Shown here: in pieces, positions 1 to 8,073 of the stretch
How positions within the stretch are numbered: position 1 is the stretch's first letter
Layout: every line of letters begins with the position of its first letter
Assembly: GCF_037450285.1 (NCBI RefSeq)
Contig: NZ_JAQISN010000003.1
Location: 372,001 to 436,000, forward strand
DNA length: 64,000 nucleotides
Reading direction: 5' to 3'
Origin: Erwinia sp. SLM-02
Lineage (GTDB): Bacteria > Pseudomonadota > Gammaproteobacteria > Enterobacterales > Enterobacteriaceae
Translations under genes and position numbers: made by a program
The notes under the pieces: model-generated
Seen by the model: the letters and a program-made list of their open reading frames with translations, nothing else
What the model was told of the DNA's origin: nothing
The model's database searches: none

Positions 1-1763
1 TATTCCTCACTCACATGCTGCTGCCACCACTGATTCACTTTCTCCACCAGCCGCTGGCCAATGGCGCCGGCCTGTTCTTCATCGTGCGGTGACTTCAGCC
101 AGACGAAGGTCGAATCGGTATCGCCGTAGATGACGTCATAGCCTTCCGCTTCGATCAGCTCCCGGGTCTGACGCATGATCTCGTGGCCGCGCAGGGTAAT
201 GGAGGAGGCGAGGCGCGGATCGAAGAAGCGGCAGGCGCTGGTGCCCAGCACGCCGTAAAACGCATTCATAATGATTTTCAGCGCCTGCGACAGCGGCTTG
301 TTGCCCTGTTTTTTTGCCGCCTCCCGGCCCGCCCAAATCTGGCTGACGATGTCCGGCAGGCAGTGATTGCTGCGGGAGAAGCGTGCGCCGCGAAAACCGG
401 GCACGGAATCCGCATCGCCGGGATGCGCCATGCCCTCAACCAGACCCACCGGGTCGATCAGGAAGGTGCGGATAATTGACGGGTACAGGCTTTTATAGTC
501 CAGCACCAGCACCGAATCGTACAGGCCGGGGCGCGAGTCCATGACGTAGCCGCCGGGGCTGGCCTCCGGAGCTATCTCGCCGAGGTTAGGCGCAACGAAG
601 CCGGCGCGGTGCATACGCGGCAGATAGAGATGCCCGAAGGCCGCTACCGAGCCGCCGTGGCGATCCACCGCCAGACCGTTGACCGATGCGCGCTCCAGTA
701 AAAACGGCATCAGCTCGGTGTGCTGAAAAATGCGCGTGACCAGCTCGCAGTCCTTGAGGTTGTAGTGCGCCAGCGCCGGTTTATCTTCCGCAAAGCGCTG
801 GTTGATCTCCTCCATGCGCTGCCAGGGGTTATTAATCGCCTTACCCTCGCCCAGCAGCTCGCGGGAAACGGCCTCCAGGCTGAAGGAGTCGAAGTTCCAG
901 AAGGCGGACTTCAGAGCTTCGATACCGTCGATAATCAGCCGCCCGCTGGCCTGTGCAAAGAAGATGCCCGGCTTGAAGCCGTGCTCTCGCCACTCCAGCA
1001 CGTTGTTATGTCCGCGGCCCAGGCGCAGCGGAATGCCGTAGCGGTCGGCGTGCTTTTGCAGCACACGCAGGTCAAACTGCACCACGTTCCAGCCGATCAG
1101 CACGTCCGGGTCGTGGCGGGCAAACCAGTCGTTGAGCTTTTCCAGCAGCTGCGGGCGGCTGGAAACGTATTCCAGATTAAAGTCGAGCTGGCTGGCATCG
1201 CCGTTCTCCGGGCCGAGCATATACACATCGCGCTGGCCGCAGCCCTCCAGGCCGATGCAGTACAGCTCACCGTGCTGGGTGGTTTCGATATCCAGCGATA
1301 CCCATTTGAGCGGCGGGCGATAGTCGGGATGAGGTTTCAGGCGGGTATTGACCTGCCGGGGGCCGGCCGGCTGGCCGCTGAACCAGACGGCGGCGGTGAT
1401 AAAGCGCTCCATCAGAAAGCGTTCCGGCGGGCGCACATCGGCCTCAAACAGGGCAATGCCGTTTTCGCGCAGCAGCTTTTCCAGCTTCTGCAGCTGGCGA
1501 TACTGTTTGCAGTACAGGCCGACCACCGGGCGCTGGCGGAAATCTTTCAACGTGAGCGGGGCAAAACGCCAGTCGCGCTCGCCTGACAGCAGGGCGGCTG
1601 CGGCATCCTGGTGTTCGGCGGGCATGAACGCGACAGACTCCTGCGGCGGCAGCACCACGCACTGCGGGCCGCTGTCGGTGGCCAGCCACAGGGTGACTTC
1701 ACTGCCTGAAGGCGTATCGCGCCAGTGGCGGGTTAACAGAAATCCTGCTTGTGCGTTGTTCAC
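1..1763 (-). CDS. polB: DNA polymerase II, N-terminal 587 codons (cut by window edge)
   Basis: Family B DNA polymerase used in SOS-associated repair and replication restart. The reverse strand reads without a stop from a GTG at 1761-1763 to the window edge. The N-terminus (VNNAQAGFLLTRHWRDT) matches PolB closely. The 3'-5' exonuclease region is seen around 1000-1300, including IGWNVVQFDL. The polymerase motifs DYKSLYPS (near 490) and YGDTDS (near 135) carry the catalytic aspartates. The C-terminal thumb lies outside the window. GTG is chosen because a GAGG-type ribosome site precedes it and the nearby upstream ATG triplets run out of frame into a stop. The gene is divergent from yabI. In Escherichia the ara genes lie between the two; here nothing does. 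I saw no frameshift in the segments I checked. Confidence 0.96.
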   Translation of the reverse strand, partial: MNNAQAGFLLTRHWRDTPSGSEVTLWLATDSGPQCVVLPPQESVAFMPAEHQDAAAALLSGERDWRFAPLTLKDFRQRPVVGLYCKQYRQLQKLEKLLRENGIALFEADVRPPERFLMERFITAAVWFSGQPAGPRQVNTRLKPHPDYRPPLKWVSLDIETTQHGELYCIGLEGCGQRDVYMLGPENGDASQLDFNLEYVSSRPQLLEKLNDWFARHDPDVLIGWNVVQFDLRVLQKHADRYGIPLRLGRGHNNVLEWREHGFKPGIFFAQASGRLIIDGIEALKSAFWNFDSFSLEAVSRELLGEGKAINNPWQRMEEINQRFAEDKPALAHYNLKDCELVTRIFQHTELMPFLLERASVNGLAVDRHGGSVAAFGHLYLPRMHRAGFVAPNLGEIAPEASPGGYVMDSRPGLYDSVLVLDYKSLYPSIIRTFLIDPVGLVEGMAHPGDADSVPGFRGARFSRSNHCLPDIVSQIWAGREAAKKQGNKPLSQALKIIMNAFYGVLGTSACRFFDPRLASSITLRGHEIMRQTRELIEAEGYDVIYGDTDSTFVWLKSPHDEEQAGAIGQRLVEKVNQWWQQHVSEE

Positions 1764-1792
1764 CCTGACCTCATCATGCTGTACATCAGGCT

Positions 1793-1822
1793 ATAATAGC
1801 ATGTTTATTTATACAGTGTTCA
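1793..1822 (-). promoter_or_regulatory. Candidate polB promoter
   Basis: On the minus strand TGAACA (1817-1822) and TATTAT (1793-1798) are 18 bp apart, and TG precedes the -10 box by one base (extended -10). It lies about 30 bp ahead of the polB GTG. The match is 4/6 at -35 and 5/6 at -10. This is a pattern match only. Confidence 0.55.
1801..1816. promoter_or_regulatory. LexA (SOS) box of polB
   Basis: ATGTTTATTTATACAG differs from the consensus CTGT-(AT)4-ACAG only at the first base of the core and has a fully A/T centre. It fills the spacer between the -35 and -10 hexamers of the candidate polB promoter, where LexA would block RNA polymerase. polB is an SOS gene (dinA) in E. coli, so the site makes functional sense. 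Confidence 0.7.
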
Positions 1823-1874
1823 CTGGGCGGGCGCTTAATCTCTCGCCGCTATGCATTCTTATACAAATCTGGCC

Positions 1875-1903
1875 TTGACGCTTTTTAACTCTCTCAGGAC
1901 AAT
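1875..1903 (+). promoter_or_regulatory. Candidate yabI promoter
   Basis: TTGACG (1875-1880) and GACAAT (1898-1903) are 17 bp apart and lie 31 bp ahead of the yabI ATG. The -35 box is strong (5/6); the -10 box is weaker (4/6). Confidence 0.45.
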
Positions 1904-1933
1904 CCGAGGTCCTGAAAATCGTTTTGGAACATT

Positions 1934-2695
1934 ATGGAAGCCTGGCTGCAACACATCATTACTCAATCGCTGGCATGGTCGCTGCTGGCCGTGGGTCTGG
2001 TGACTTTTTTAGAATCCCTGGCGCTGGTGGGGCTGCTGCTTCCCGGCACCGTGTTGATGGCTTCCTTTGGTGCGCTGATTGGCAGCGGTCAGGTGGCGCT
2101 GTATCCCGCCTGGCTGGCCGGGATTATTGGCTGCCTGCTGGGGGACTGGATCTCGTACTTGATCGGCTGGCAGTTTAAGGGGCCGCTGCATCGCTGGTCG
2201 TTTATAAAACGACACCAGAAGCTGATGGATAAAACCGAGCATGCCCTGCACGAGCACAGCATGTTTACGATTATCGTTGGGCGCTTTATCGGACCCACGC
2301 GGCCGCTGATCCCGCTGGTTGCCGGCATGCTGGAACTGCCGGTGCGCAAGTTTTTACCCCCGAATATCATCGGCTGCCTGCTGTGGCCGCCGCTGTATCT
2401 GCTGCCGGGCATTCTCGCCGGGGTGGCGATTGACGTGCCGAAAGATGCCAGCAGCGGCCTGTTTAAATGGCTGCTGCTGCTGGTGGCAATCGTGGTGTGG
2501 CTGGGCTGCTGGCTGAGCTGGCGCCTGCTGCGGGCCAAAAAGCAACAGGACTGGGCTACGCCGTATCTGCCCGTATCGCGCCTGCGCTGGCTGGCACCGG
2601 TAATGCTGGCCGTGGCGATTGGCAGCTTTACGGCTATACAGTTCCACCCGCTGATGCCGGTGTTTCGTCATCTGCTGTGGCAGGTCTTCTTTTGA
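1934..2695 (+). CDS. yabI: DedA-family inner-membrane protein YabI
   Basis: 253-residue polytopic membrane protein of the DedA/SNARE-associated family, nearly the same length as E. coli YabI (254). The family motifs are intact: FLES at 25-28 followed by LPGT at 36-39, and the amphipathic GRF.GPTRP.IP..AG block at 116-131. Hydrophobic segments lie around 15-35, 55-75, 140-165 and 165-190. DedA proteins are linked to lipid scrambling (undecaprenyl-phosphate or phospholipid recycling) and to proton-motive-force homeostasis. The exact job of YabI is not settled. The ATG follows a weak TGGA site. The gene converges on thiQ with only 12 bp between the stop codons and no evident terminator. Confidence 0.95.
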   Translation: MEAWLQHIITQSLAWSLLAVGLVTFLESLALVGLLLPGTVLMASFGALIGSGQVALYPAWLAGIIGCLLGDWISYLIGWQFKGPLHRWSFIKRHQKLMDKTEHALHEHSMFTIIVGRFIGPTRPLIPLVAGMLELPVRKFLPPNIIGCLLWPPLYLLPGILAGVAIDVPKDASSGLFKWLLLLVAIVVWLGCWLSWRLLRAKKQQDWATPYLPVSRLRWLAPVMLAVAIGSFTAIQFHPLMPVFRHLLWQVFF

Positions 2696-2707
2696 CCCGT
2701 CCGGGGG

Positions 2708-3409
2708 TTAGCGGCGATGAATCCCCAGAATCGCCGCTTCATCAACCTCGCCCTGCTGTAGCTGCGCGGTGCTGCCGTCCCAGTAAACCCTGCCGTCTAC
2801 AATCAGCAGGCTGCGGGGGGCAATCTGCGCCGCGTCTTCAATACTGTGCGACACCATCAGCAGCGTAATATTTCGCTCGCTGCACACCCGATTTACCAGA
2901 TCCAGCATCTCCTTACGCAAAGCCGGGTCGAGCGCGGAAAAAGGCTCATCCAGCAGCAGAACCGGCTGCTGGCGAACCAGGCAGCGGGCGAGGGCGGCGC
3001 GCTGGCGCTGGCCGCCGGAAAGCTGATGCGGCAGCCGCTGCAGCTGTTCTTCCAGACCGACGCGGCGGGCTATGTCCTGCAGAACCTGTTTTTGCCGGTG
3101 GCTCAGCTTCAGCCCCGGATGCAGCCCAAGCCCGATGTTTTGCGCCACCGTCAAATGTGGAAAGAGATTGTTCTCCTGAAACAGCATCGATACCGGACGC
3201 CTGGCCGGGGGAGAATCACGATGATCCTGACCATCCAGCAGCAGGCTGCCGCTGCTGGCGTGAAGGAAACCGGCGATCAGGCTGAGCAGCGTGCTTTTGC
3301 CCGCGCCGCTGGGGCCGAGGATCGCCAGCCGTTCACCCGCCTGCGCGCTGAAGCTAAAGCGCATCGGCAGATGGTTGTAGAGGTAGGTCAGGTTAGTCAG
3401 GCTTAACAT
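2708..3409 (-). CDS. thiQ: Thiamine ABC transporter ATP-binding subunit
   Basis: ATPase that drives import of thiamine, thiamine phosphate and TPP by ThiBPQ. 233 residues from the ATG at 3407-3409 (MLSLTNL), the start used by ThiQ homologues; an in-frame start 7 codons upstream would add residues not found in the family. All ABC motifs are present: Walker A GPSGAGKST at 32-40, Q-loop FQENN at 77-81, signature LSGGQRQ at 130-136, Walker B LLLDEP at 151-156 and the switch His at 188. The start lies inside the 3' end of thiP (17 nt overlap), which implies translational coupling. It is the last gene of the riboswitch-led thiBPQ operon. Confidence 0.97.
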   Translation of the reverse strand: MLSLTNLTYLYNHLPMRFSFSAQAGERLAILGPSGAGKSTLLSLIAGFLHASSGSLLLDGQDHRDSPPARRPVSMLFQENNLFPHLTVAQNIGLGLHPGLKLSHRQKQVLQDIARRVGLEEQLQRLPHQLSGGQRQRAALARCLVRQQPVLLLDEPFSALDPALRKEMLDLVNRVCSERNITLLMVSHSIEDAAQIAPRSLLIVDGRVYWDGSTAQLQQGEVDEAAILGIHRR

Positions 3410-5003
3410 GGCGCCCCGGCAGTTTTTCAATCAGGGTAAAAAGCAGGAAGCAGAGCAGCAGCAGCAGCAGCGCGGTCACCGCACCTTCGCTGCTGCGGTA
3501 GGATCCAATCTGCTGATGAAGATAAAACGGCAGCGTGCGGAAGTTTTCATTGCCGAACAGCGCCACCACGCCAAAATCCCCGATCGACAGCACGCAGGCA
3601 AAGGCCAGCGCCTGGGCCAGCGGCCGCTTCAGCGCGCGCAGCTCAATCAGCCGCAGGCGGTTCCAGCCCTGGATACCCAGCGACTGGCACAGACGGTTAT
3701 AGCGTTCGGCGATGTCGCGCAGCGGGTTCTCCAGCACCTTCATCGCGTAGGGAATGGCCATCAGCGCGTTGGTAAAAATCACGATACCGTCCGCCGACTG
3801 CGGCAGGCCCACCGTGGCGTTAAGCAGCAGGAAAAACCCGGTCGCCAGCACGATGCCGGGCATGGCGAGGATCAGCATCCCGCTCAGCTCCAGCGTTTGC
3901 CCCCAGCGGGGATGCAGGCGCAGGCGCAGTTCCCGGCTACTCCACAGCAGCATTACCGTCAGCACAACGCTCAGCAGCCCGGCGCCCAGCGCAATGCGCA
4001 GTGAGGTAAACGTGGCCTGCCAGAGCGCGGGCTGAACCAGCACGCCGCTCACGCCCTGGCGCAGTCCGTCAACGACGACCGCCAGCAGCGGCGGCAGGAT
4101 CAGCAGCAGCGCCAGCACAATCAGCAGGCCGTCCTGCAGTTGGGCGCGGCGGCTGTCCTCCGGATTTCGCCAGCCGCCGAGGCTGTCGCTTCCCGCCGGC
4201 ATCGCCTTGTTCAGCCGCTGGCTGAGCAGCACCAGTCCCAGGCAGCAGATCATCTGCAGCAGCGCCAGAAGCGCGGCCCGGCCGGGATCGTAATCAAAGC
4301 TCAGCGCCTGAAAAATCGCCAGTTCGATGGTGGTGGCGCGTGGTCCGCCGCCCAGCGACAGTACGGTGGCAAAGCTGGCGAAGCAGAGCATAAAAATCAG
4401 CGCGCCGGCGGGCAGGATCTGGCGACGAAGCCACGGCCATTCCACAATGCGAAAGTGCATCCAGCCGCGCAGGCCGAGCTGGGCCGCGAGCTGGCGCTGC
4501 TCGCCGGGGATTTGCTGCAGCGCCTGCAGCAGCAGCCGGCTGGCCAGCGGCAGATTGAAGAAGATATGCGCCAGCAGAATGCCCTGCAGGCCATAGGGAG
4601 TAAAGGTGTAGTCAATGCCGACCAGCGCGCAGAGCTGAGCCAGCCAGCCGCTGCGGCCATACACGCTGAGGATGCCAAAGACGGCGACCAGCACCGGCAG
4701 CACCAGCGTCATCGCGCACAGGCGCAGCAGGCTGCTGCGCCCGGGGAAGCGGCGGCGATAGAGCGCACGAGCCAGCGGGATCGCAGGCAGCACCGACAGC
4801 AGGGCGGAGAGCAGCGCCTGCCAGAACGAAAAGCGCAGCACGTGCCAGAGATAGCTGTCTGACAGAATGCTGCGCCAGTCGCTCTGTGGCGCGTTAAACC
4901 ACAGCGACAGGAAGGCCAGCAGGGCGACGCCGGCCAGCAGCAGAGCCGTCAGACCGCCCGGGATCAGCCAGCCGGGGATCAGCGGCTGACGGCGCGTTGC
5001 CAT
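3393..5003 (-). CDS. thiP: Thiamine ABC transporter permease
   Basis: 536-residue inner-membrane permease, identical in length to E. coli ThiP. It is a fused double permease: two BPD-transport modules of about six helices each, the first with an EAA-type loop (EQRQLAAQLG near 168-177, followed by the EWPWLRRQ segment) and the second with a matching loop near residue 440. These loops dock to ThiQ. It accepts substrate from ThiB. The ATG at 5001-5003 lies within the end of thiB (25 nt overlap), and its own end overlaps thiQ. Confidence 0.97.
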   Translation of the reverse strand: MATRRQPLIPGWLIPGGLTALLLAGVALLAFLSLWFNAPQSDWRSILSDSYLWHVLRFSFWQALLSALLSVLPAIPLARALYRRRFPGRSSLLRLCAMTLVLPVLVAVFGILSVYGRSGWLAQLCALVGIDYTFTPYGLQGILLAHIFFNLPLASRLLLQALQQIPGEQRQLAAQLGLRGWMHFRIVEWPWLRRQILPAGALIFMLCFASFATVLSLGGGPRATTIELAIFQALSFDYDPGRAALLALLQMICCLGLVLLSQRLNKAMPAGSDSLGGWRNPEDSRRAQLQDGLLIVLALLLILPPLLAVVVDGLRQGVSGVLVQPALWQATFTSLRIALGAGLLSVVLTVMLLWSSRELRLRLHPRWGQTLELSGMLILAMPGIVLATGFFLLLNATVGLPQSADGIVIFTNALMAIPYAMKVLENPLRDIAERYNRLCQSLGIQGWNRLRLIELRALKRPLAQALAFACVLSIGDFGVVALFGNENFRTLPFYLHQQIGSYRSSEGAVTALLLLLLCFLLFTLIEKLPGRHVKPD

Positions 5004-5965
5004 TTACCGATCCACTGGCTGCGCTGGCGGGCGACGTCCTGCGCGCTGTACTGCAGCGTCGTCGCCGGCACGGTGAGCGTATCAAAACCGGCAGGCAACG
5101 TGGTTTTGATGGCCGGATACATCCAGTTGCCGGTGGCAATGGTGTTCTGGAACGCCGGGGTCAGCAGGAACTGCATAAATTCCTGCGCCAGCTTCGGCTG
5201 TTTGCTGGCCTTAAGCTGCCCGGCCACTTCCACCTGCAGGTAGTGGCCTTCGCTGAAGCTGGCGGCGGCATACTGGTCTTTTTTCTCTTCAATCAGGTGG
5301 TAAGCAGGGGAGGTGGTGTAGCTCAGCACCATATCGCTTTCGCCCTTGAGGAACAGGCCGTAGGCTTCGCTCCAGCCTTTGGTCACGGTTACCGTTTTTT
5401 GCGCCAGCTTCTGCCACGCCGCCGGAGACTGTTCGCCGTACACCTTCTGCATCCACAGCAGCAGGCCCAGGCCCGGCGTGCTGGTGCGCGGATCTTCATA
5501 AATGACTTTCAGCGGACGGTCGCTCTCGACCAGTTCTTTCAGGCTTTTCGGCGGATTTTTCAGCCGGGTTTTGTCATAAACAAAGGCAAACCAGCCATAG
5601 TCAAACGGGACGAAGGTGCTGTTTTTCCAGCCGCCGGGTACGTTACTGCTGTCGGTATTCACCTGGCTGGCGGCGAACAGGCCGGTTTTTTCTGCCGCAT
5701 CCAGCAGATTGTTGTCCAGCCCCAGCACCACGTCGGCCTGGCTGTTTTTGCCTTCCATCCGCAGGCGGTTCAGCAACGACACGCCATCCGCCAGCGCGAC
5801 AAACTTCAGCTCGCAGTTGCACTGCGCTTCAAAGGCTTTTTTGACCGCCGGGCCGGGGCCCCAGTCGGCGGAGAACGAGTCGTAGGTATAAACGGTCAGC
5901 GTGTCTTTCGCGGCAGCGGCGGGCAGCGAGAACAGCACCAGCAGAGGTAAGATTTTTTTTAACAC
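4979..5965 (-). CDS. thiB: Thiamine-binding periplasmic protein
   Basis: 328-residue substrate-binding protein of the thiamine/TPP importer, also called TbpA. Residues 1-19 form a signal peptide (KK, a leucine-rich core, then PAAAA before the likely cleavage). The mature start LTVYTYDSFSADWGPGP and the CNC pair (Cys49, Cys51) are typical of this protein. The ligand-binding sequence TVTKGWSEAYGLFLKGESD is conserved. It is the first gene of thiBPQ and is preceded by a TPP riboswitch, so thiamine excess shuts the operon off. Confidence 0.97.
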   Translation of the reverse strand: MLKKILPLLVLFSLPAAAAKDTLTVYTYDSFSADWGPGPAVKKAFEAQCNCELKFVALADGVSLLNRLRMEGKNSQADVVLGLDNNLLDAAEKTGLFAASQVNTDSSNVPGGWKNSTFVPFDYGWFAFVYDKTRLKNPPKSLKELVESDRPLKVIYEDPRTSTPGLGLLLWMQKVYGEQSPAAWQKLAQKTVTVTKGWSEAYGLFLKGESDMVLSYTTSPAYHLIEEKKDQYAAASFSEGHYLQVEVAGQLKASKQPKLAQEFMQFLLTPAFQNTIATGNWMYPAIKTTLPAGFDTLTVPATTLQYSAQDVARQRSQWIGKWQRAVSR

Positions 5966-6017
5966 TTTGCGTTCCTTGAAATGAAGATGCGCAAAGGATC
6001 TGAGTAAACGGCACTCT

Positions 6018-6119
6018 CAAATCCCTACGCCGGTATGAGCCGGATCAGGTTCGACGGGTTTTCTCTCAGCGGTATCACTCTGCTGCTGCGCAGCAGGTCA
6101 TCCGCACCCCGTTGAGAAC
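6018..6119 (-). promoter_or_regulatory. TPP riboswitch (THI element) of thiBPQ
   Basis: On the minus strand the leader contains the conserved sensor parts: ACGGGGTGC on the 5' side, a variable hairpin (CTGCTGCGCAGCAG), the pyrimidine sensor CTGAGA, then ACCCGT, GAACCTGATCCGG, and ACCGGCGTAGGGA closing the helix. It ends about 50 nt before the thiB ATG. No long T-run follows, so control is more likely at translation initiation, as in the E. coli thi genes. That mechanism is inferred. Confidence 0.93.
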
Positions 6120-6157
6120 GGCCTATTCTAGTGAGTTCACTCCACTAACGAAAGCTT

Positions 6158-7822
6158 TCATGACTCGTCCGGCGGCGCAAACCAGGCGGATTTGAAATCG
6201 AACCAGCCCAGCGTGTTCATTCTCACGCCGCGCATGCTGCGCTGGCCGTGCAGCTGCAGCCAGTGATGGAACAGCGGGTGCAGGTAATGATTGTCGATCA
6301 GCCGTTTGCTCCAGTCGGCCAGAGGCAGCTTCTGTTCCCGCCAGTGCCGGGCATCCTGATGCCAGTCGATGGGAACGCAGTGGTGCATCAACGGCATTTC
6401 GTACAGCAGTGAGAACAGCGAAAACTCCAGCGGCAGCGTAAAGTTGGCGCTGCCCAGCCAGATATCACTGTCGGCATTACCCTGATACCAGCTCTCATAG
6501 TCCAGTTCCTGCGTTATCAATTCCACGCCGTGGGCAGCCAGAATCGGCCCCAGCGCGTTGGCGATCCCCTGGTGTTCAATCTGATCGCTGTACCAGGTAA
6601 TCGTCAGCGAATTCAGCCCCTCGGGCTTATCGGTAATCTCCATATCGTGGCGATGGTGCCAGCGCGGCAGCAGTCCCCAGGCCGGGAACCAGTAACGCTG
6701 ATAGGCGATGCCGCTGTGGTTGAGCAGGGTAATCGGATTGAAGATTGAACTGAGCCAGCGGCGTACCGCTTCGTTACCGCCCAGCGCGGAACGCTGGTCA
6801 AACAGCAGGAAATAGCAGCCTTCTTCCAGCCGGCTCTCCTGGGGATGTTCATCGGTGTTGTCGCTTTGCAGCTTCACGCCCGAGTAAACCAGCTCATCGC
6901 TGATTTCAGGCAGCACCCAGATATTGACCTCGTCGATCAGTGCGCGATAGCCAAAATAGTCGTCGAAGGCGCTGATCCGCAGCTGGCTTTGCTGGTTGTG
7001 CTCGACGGCATACGGGCCGGTTCCCGACGGCTGACGGGCGAAATTGCGCATAAACGGCCACTCCTTTGGCAGGATCATTGCGCTGACGCTGGCCAGCAGC
7101 CAGGGGATCCAGCTGTCCGGATGCTTCAGGTGAATATCCAGCGTCCAGGGCGTTGTGGATTCAATGCGTTCGAAGTGACTGAACAGCGGCTGATCGTTTA
7201 AGCGCTGCAGACTGGCGATAACGTCTTCCATATCCAGCTCGCGCCCGTGGTGAAAACGGATCGCCGGGCGCAGGAAAAACCGCCAGTGCAGCGGAGTCAG
7301 CTGCTGCCAGTGGTGGGCGATATCGGGTTCGGCTTCCCCGTTTTCCTCATTTATTCGCGCCAGGCCGCTGAATATCTGGCGGGCGAGGTGGGTTTCCGAT
7401 CGCCGCAGCGGCGTGCCCGGCAGCAAATTGAGCAGCGGCCGGTAGTAAAGAACCCGCAGGATATGTTTTCCCTGGCGGAAACTGCGCCCCAGATGGGACA
7501 GCAGCATCTGCCGCACGCGGTTTTTATCACCGACTAACTGCACCAGCTGGTCAATGCGGTCCTGCTCCAGCAGATCCTCCGCACGCTGCTGCTGCAGGGC
7601 CAGCCCGGTGTAGAGAAAACTGAGCCGTGACCGCTTGCCGCGTCCGGCTTCCGCCTGCCACTCCAGCCAGCCTGCCTCCTGCATTGCATTCAGCAGGTTG
7701 CGCATATGGCGGCGTGAGCAGCTGAGCCGCACCGCCAGATCGTTAAGGGTAGTTTCCTGCGGCTGGCCGTCGCAGTATTGCCAGAGCCGGATAAATTGCT
7801 GCTGCAAACGCGGTGAGGACAT
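6158..7822 (-). CDS. sgrR: Sugar-phosphate stress regulator SgrR
   Basis: 554-residue transcription activator that senses glucose-phosphate stress and turns on the SgrS small RNA (E. coli 551). The N-terminal winged helix-turn-helix (about 20-65; SCSRRHMRNLLNAMQEAGW) is followed by a solute-binding-protein-like domain (about 165-550) thought to bind a small metabolite. The C-terminus (MNTLGWFDFKSAWFAPPDES) is strongly conserved. It is divergent from the sgrS-like RNA and setA, the same arrangement as in Escherichia. The 66 bp between its ATG and the predicted sgrS start would hold both promoters. Confidence 0.96.
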   Translation of the reverse strand: MSSPRLQQQFIRLWQYCDGQPQETTLNDLAVRLSCSRRHMRNLLNAMQEAGWLEWQAEAGRGKRSRLSFLYTGLALQQQRAEDLLEQDRIDQLVQLVGDKNRVRQMLLSHLGRSFRQGKHILRVLYYRPLLNLLPGTPLRRSETHLARQIFSGLARINEENGEAEPDIAHHWQQLTPLHWRFFLRPAIRFHHGRELDMEDVIASLQRLNDQPLFSHFERIESTTPWTLDIHLKHPDSWIPWLLASVSAMILPKEWPFMRNFARQPSGTGPYAVEHNQQSQLRISAFDDYFGYRALIDEVNIWVLPEISDELVYSGVKLQSDNTDEHPQESRLEEGCYFLLFDQRSALGGNEAVRRWLSSIFNPITLLNHSGIAYQRYWFPAWGLLPRWHHRHDMEITDKPEGLNSLTITWYSDQIEHQGIANALGPILAAHGVELITQELDYESWYQGNADSDIWLGSANFTLPLEFSLFSLLYEMPLMHHCVPIDWHQDARHWREQKLPLADWSKRLIDNHYLHPLFHHWLQLHGQRSMRGVRMNTLGWFDFKSAWFAPPDES

Positions 7823-7888
7823 AAAAGAGGAACTCCGTAGTCAAAGCGGTCAGTTTTTCCTGCCGTATATTACGGCGATAATGGTCAC

Positions 7889-8011
7889 AGATGGAAGAGC
7901 GGGAGGCACTCTGCGGAGTGGCGCTTGGCCATCTTTACGTGGCTGAGGTCACTGATTTCTGAGTATGGTGCTGTTCACCAGCCAGCGGGCAAAAATGTCG
8001 CTGGCTTTTTT
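7889..8011 (+). ncRNA. sgrS: SgrS-like small RNA without sgrT
   Basis: Hfq-type small RNA that represses ptsG and other sugar transporter mRNAs. The 3' half carries the diagnostic seed CTGAGTATGGTG (7959-7970), complementary to the CACC/CATACTCAG ptsG leader as I recall it from E. coli. It is followed by a GC-rich hairpin and T-run (7980-8011). The 5' end is placed from a GATAAT -10 box (7877-7882) with TTTTTC 17 bp upstream, giving about 123 nt. E. coli SgrS is about 227 nt and encodes the SgrT peptide; no such ORF fits here. Position between sgrR and setA supports the call. The 5' end is approximate. Confidence 0.8.
7980..8011 (+). terminator. Rho-independent terminator of the SgrS-like RNA
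   Basis: Stem AGCCAGCG (7980-7987) with CGCTGGCT (7999-8006), an 11-nt loop, and an unbroken T-run at 8006-8011. In SgrS this U-tail also serves as the Hfq site. Confidence 0.85.
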
Positions 8012-8073
8012 CGTCGTTTCTCTTCTAAGCTTTTGCATTATTTCTCCCTATTTTATGCCAGTGAGGCATTGCT

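Noticed and set aside
720..1878. Long plus-strand ORFs opposite polB
   Set aside because: They lie antisense to a clearly conserved polB frame in high-GC DNA and show no familiar protein.
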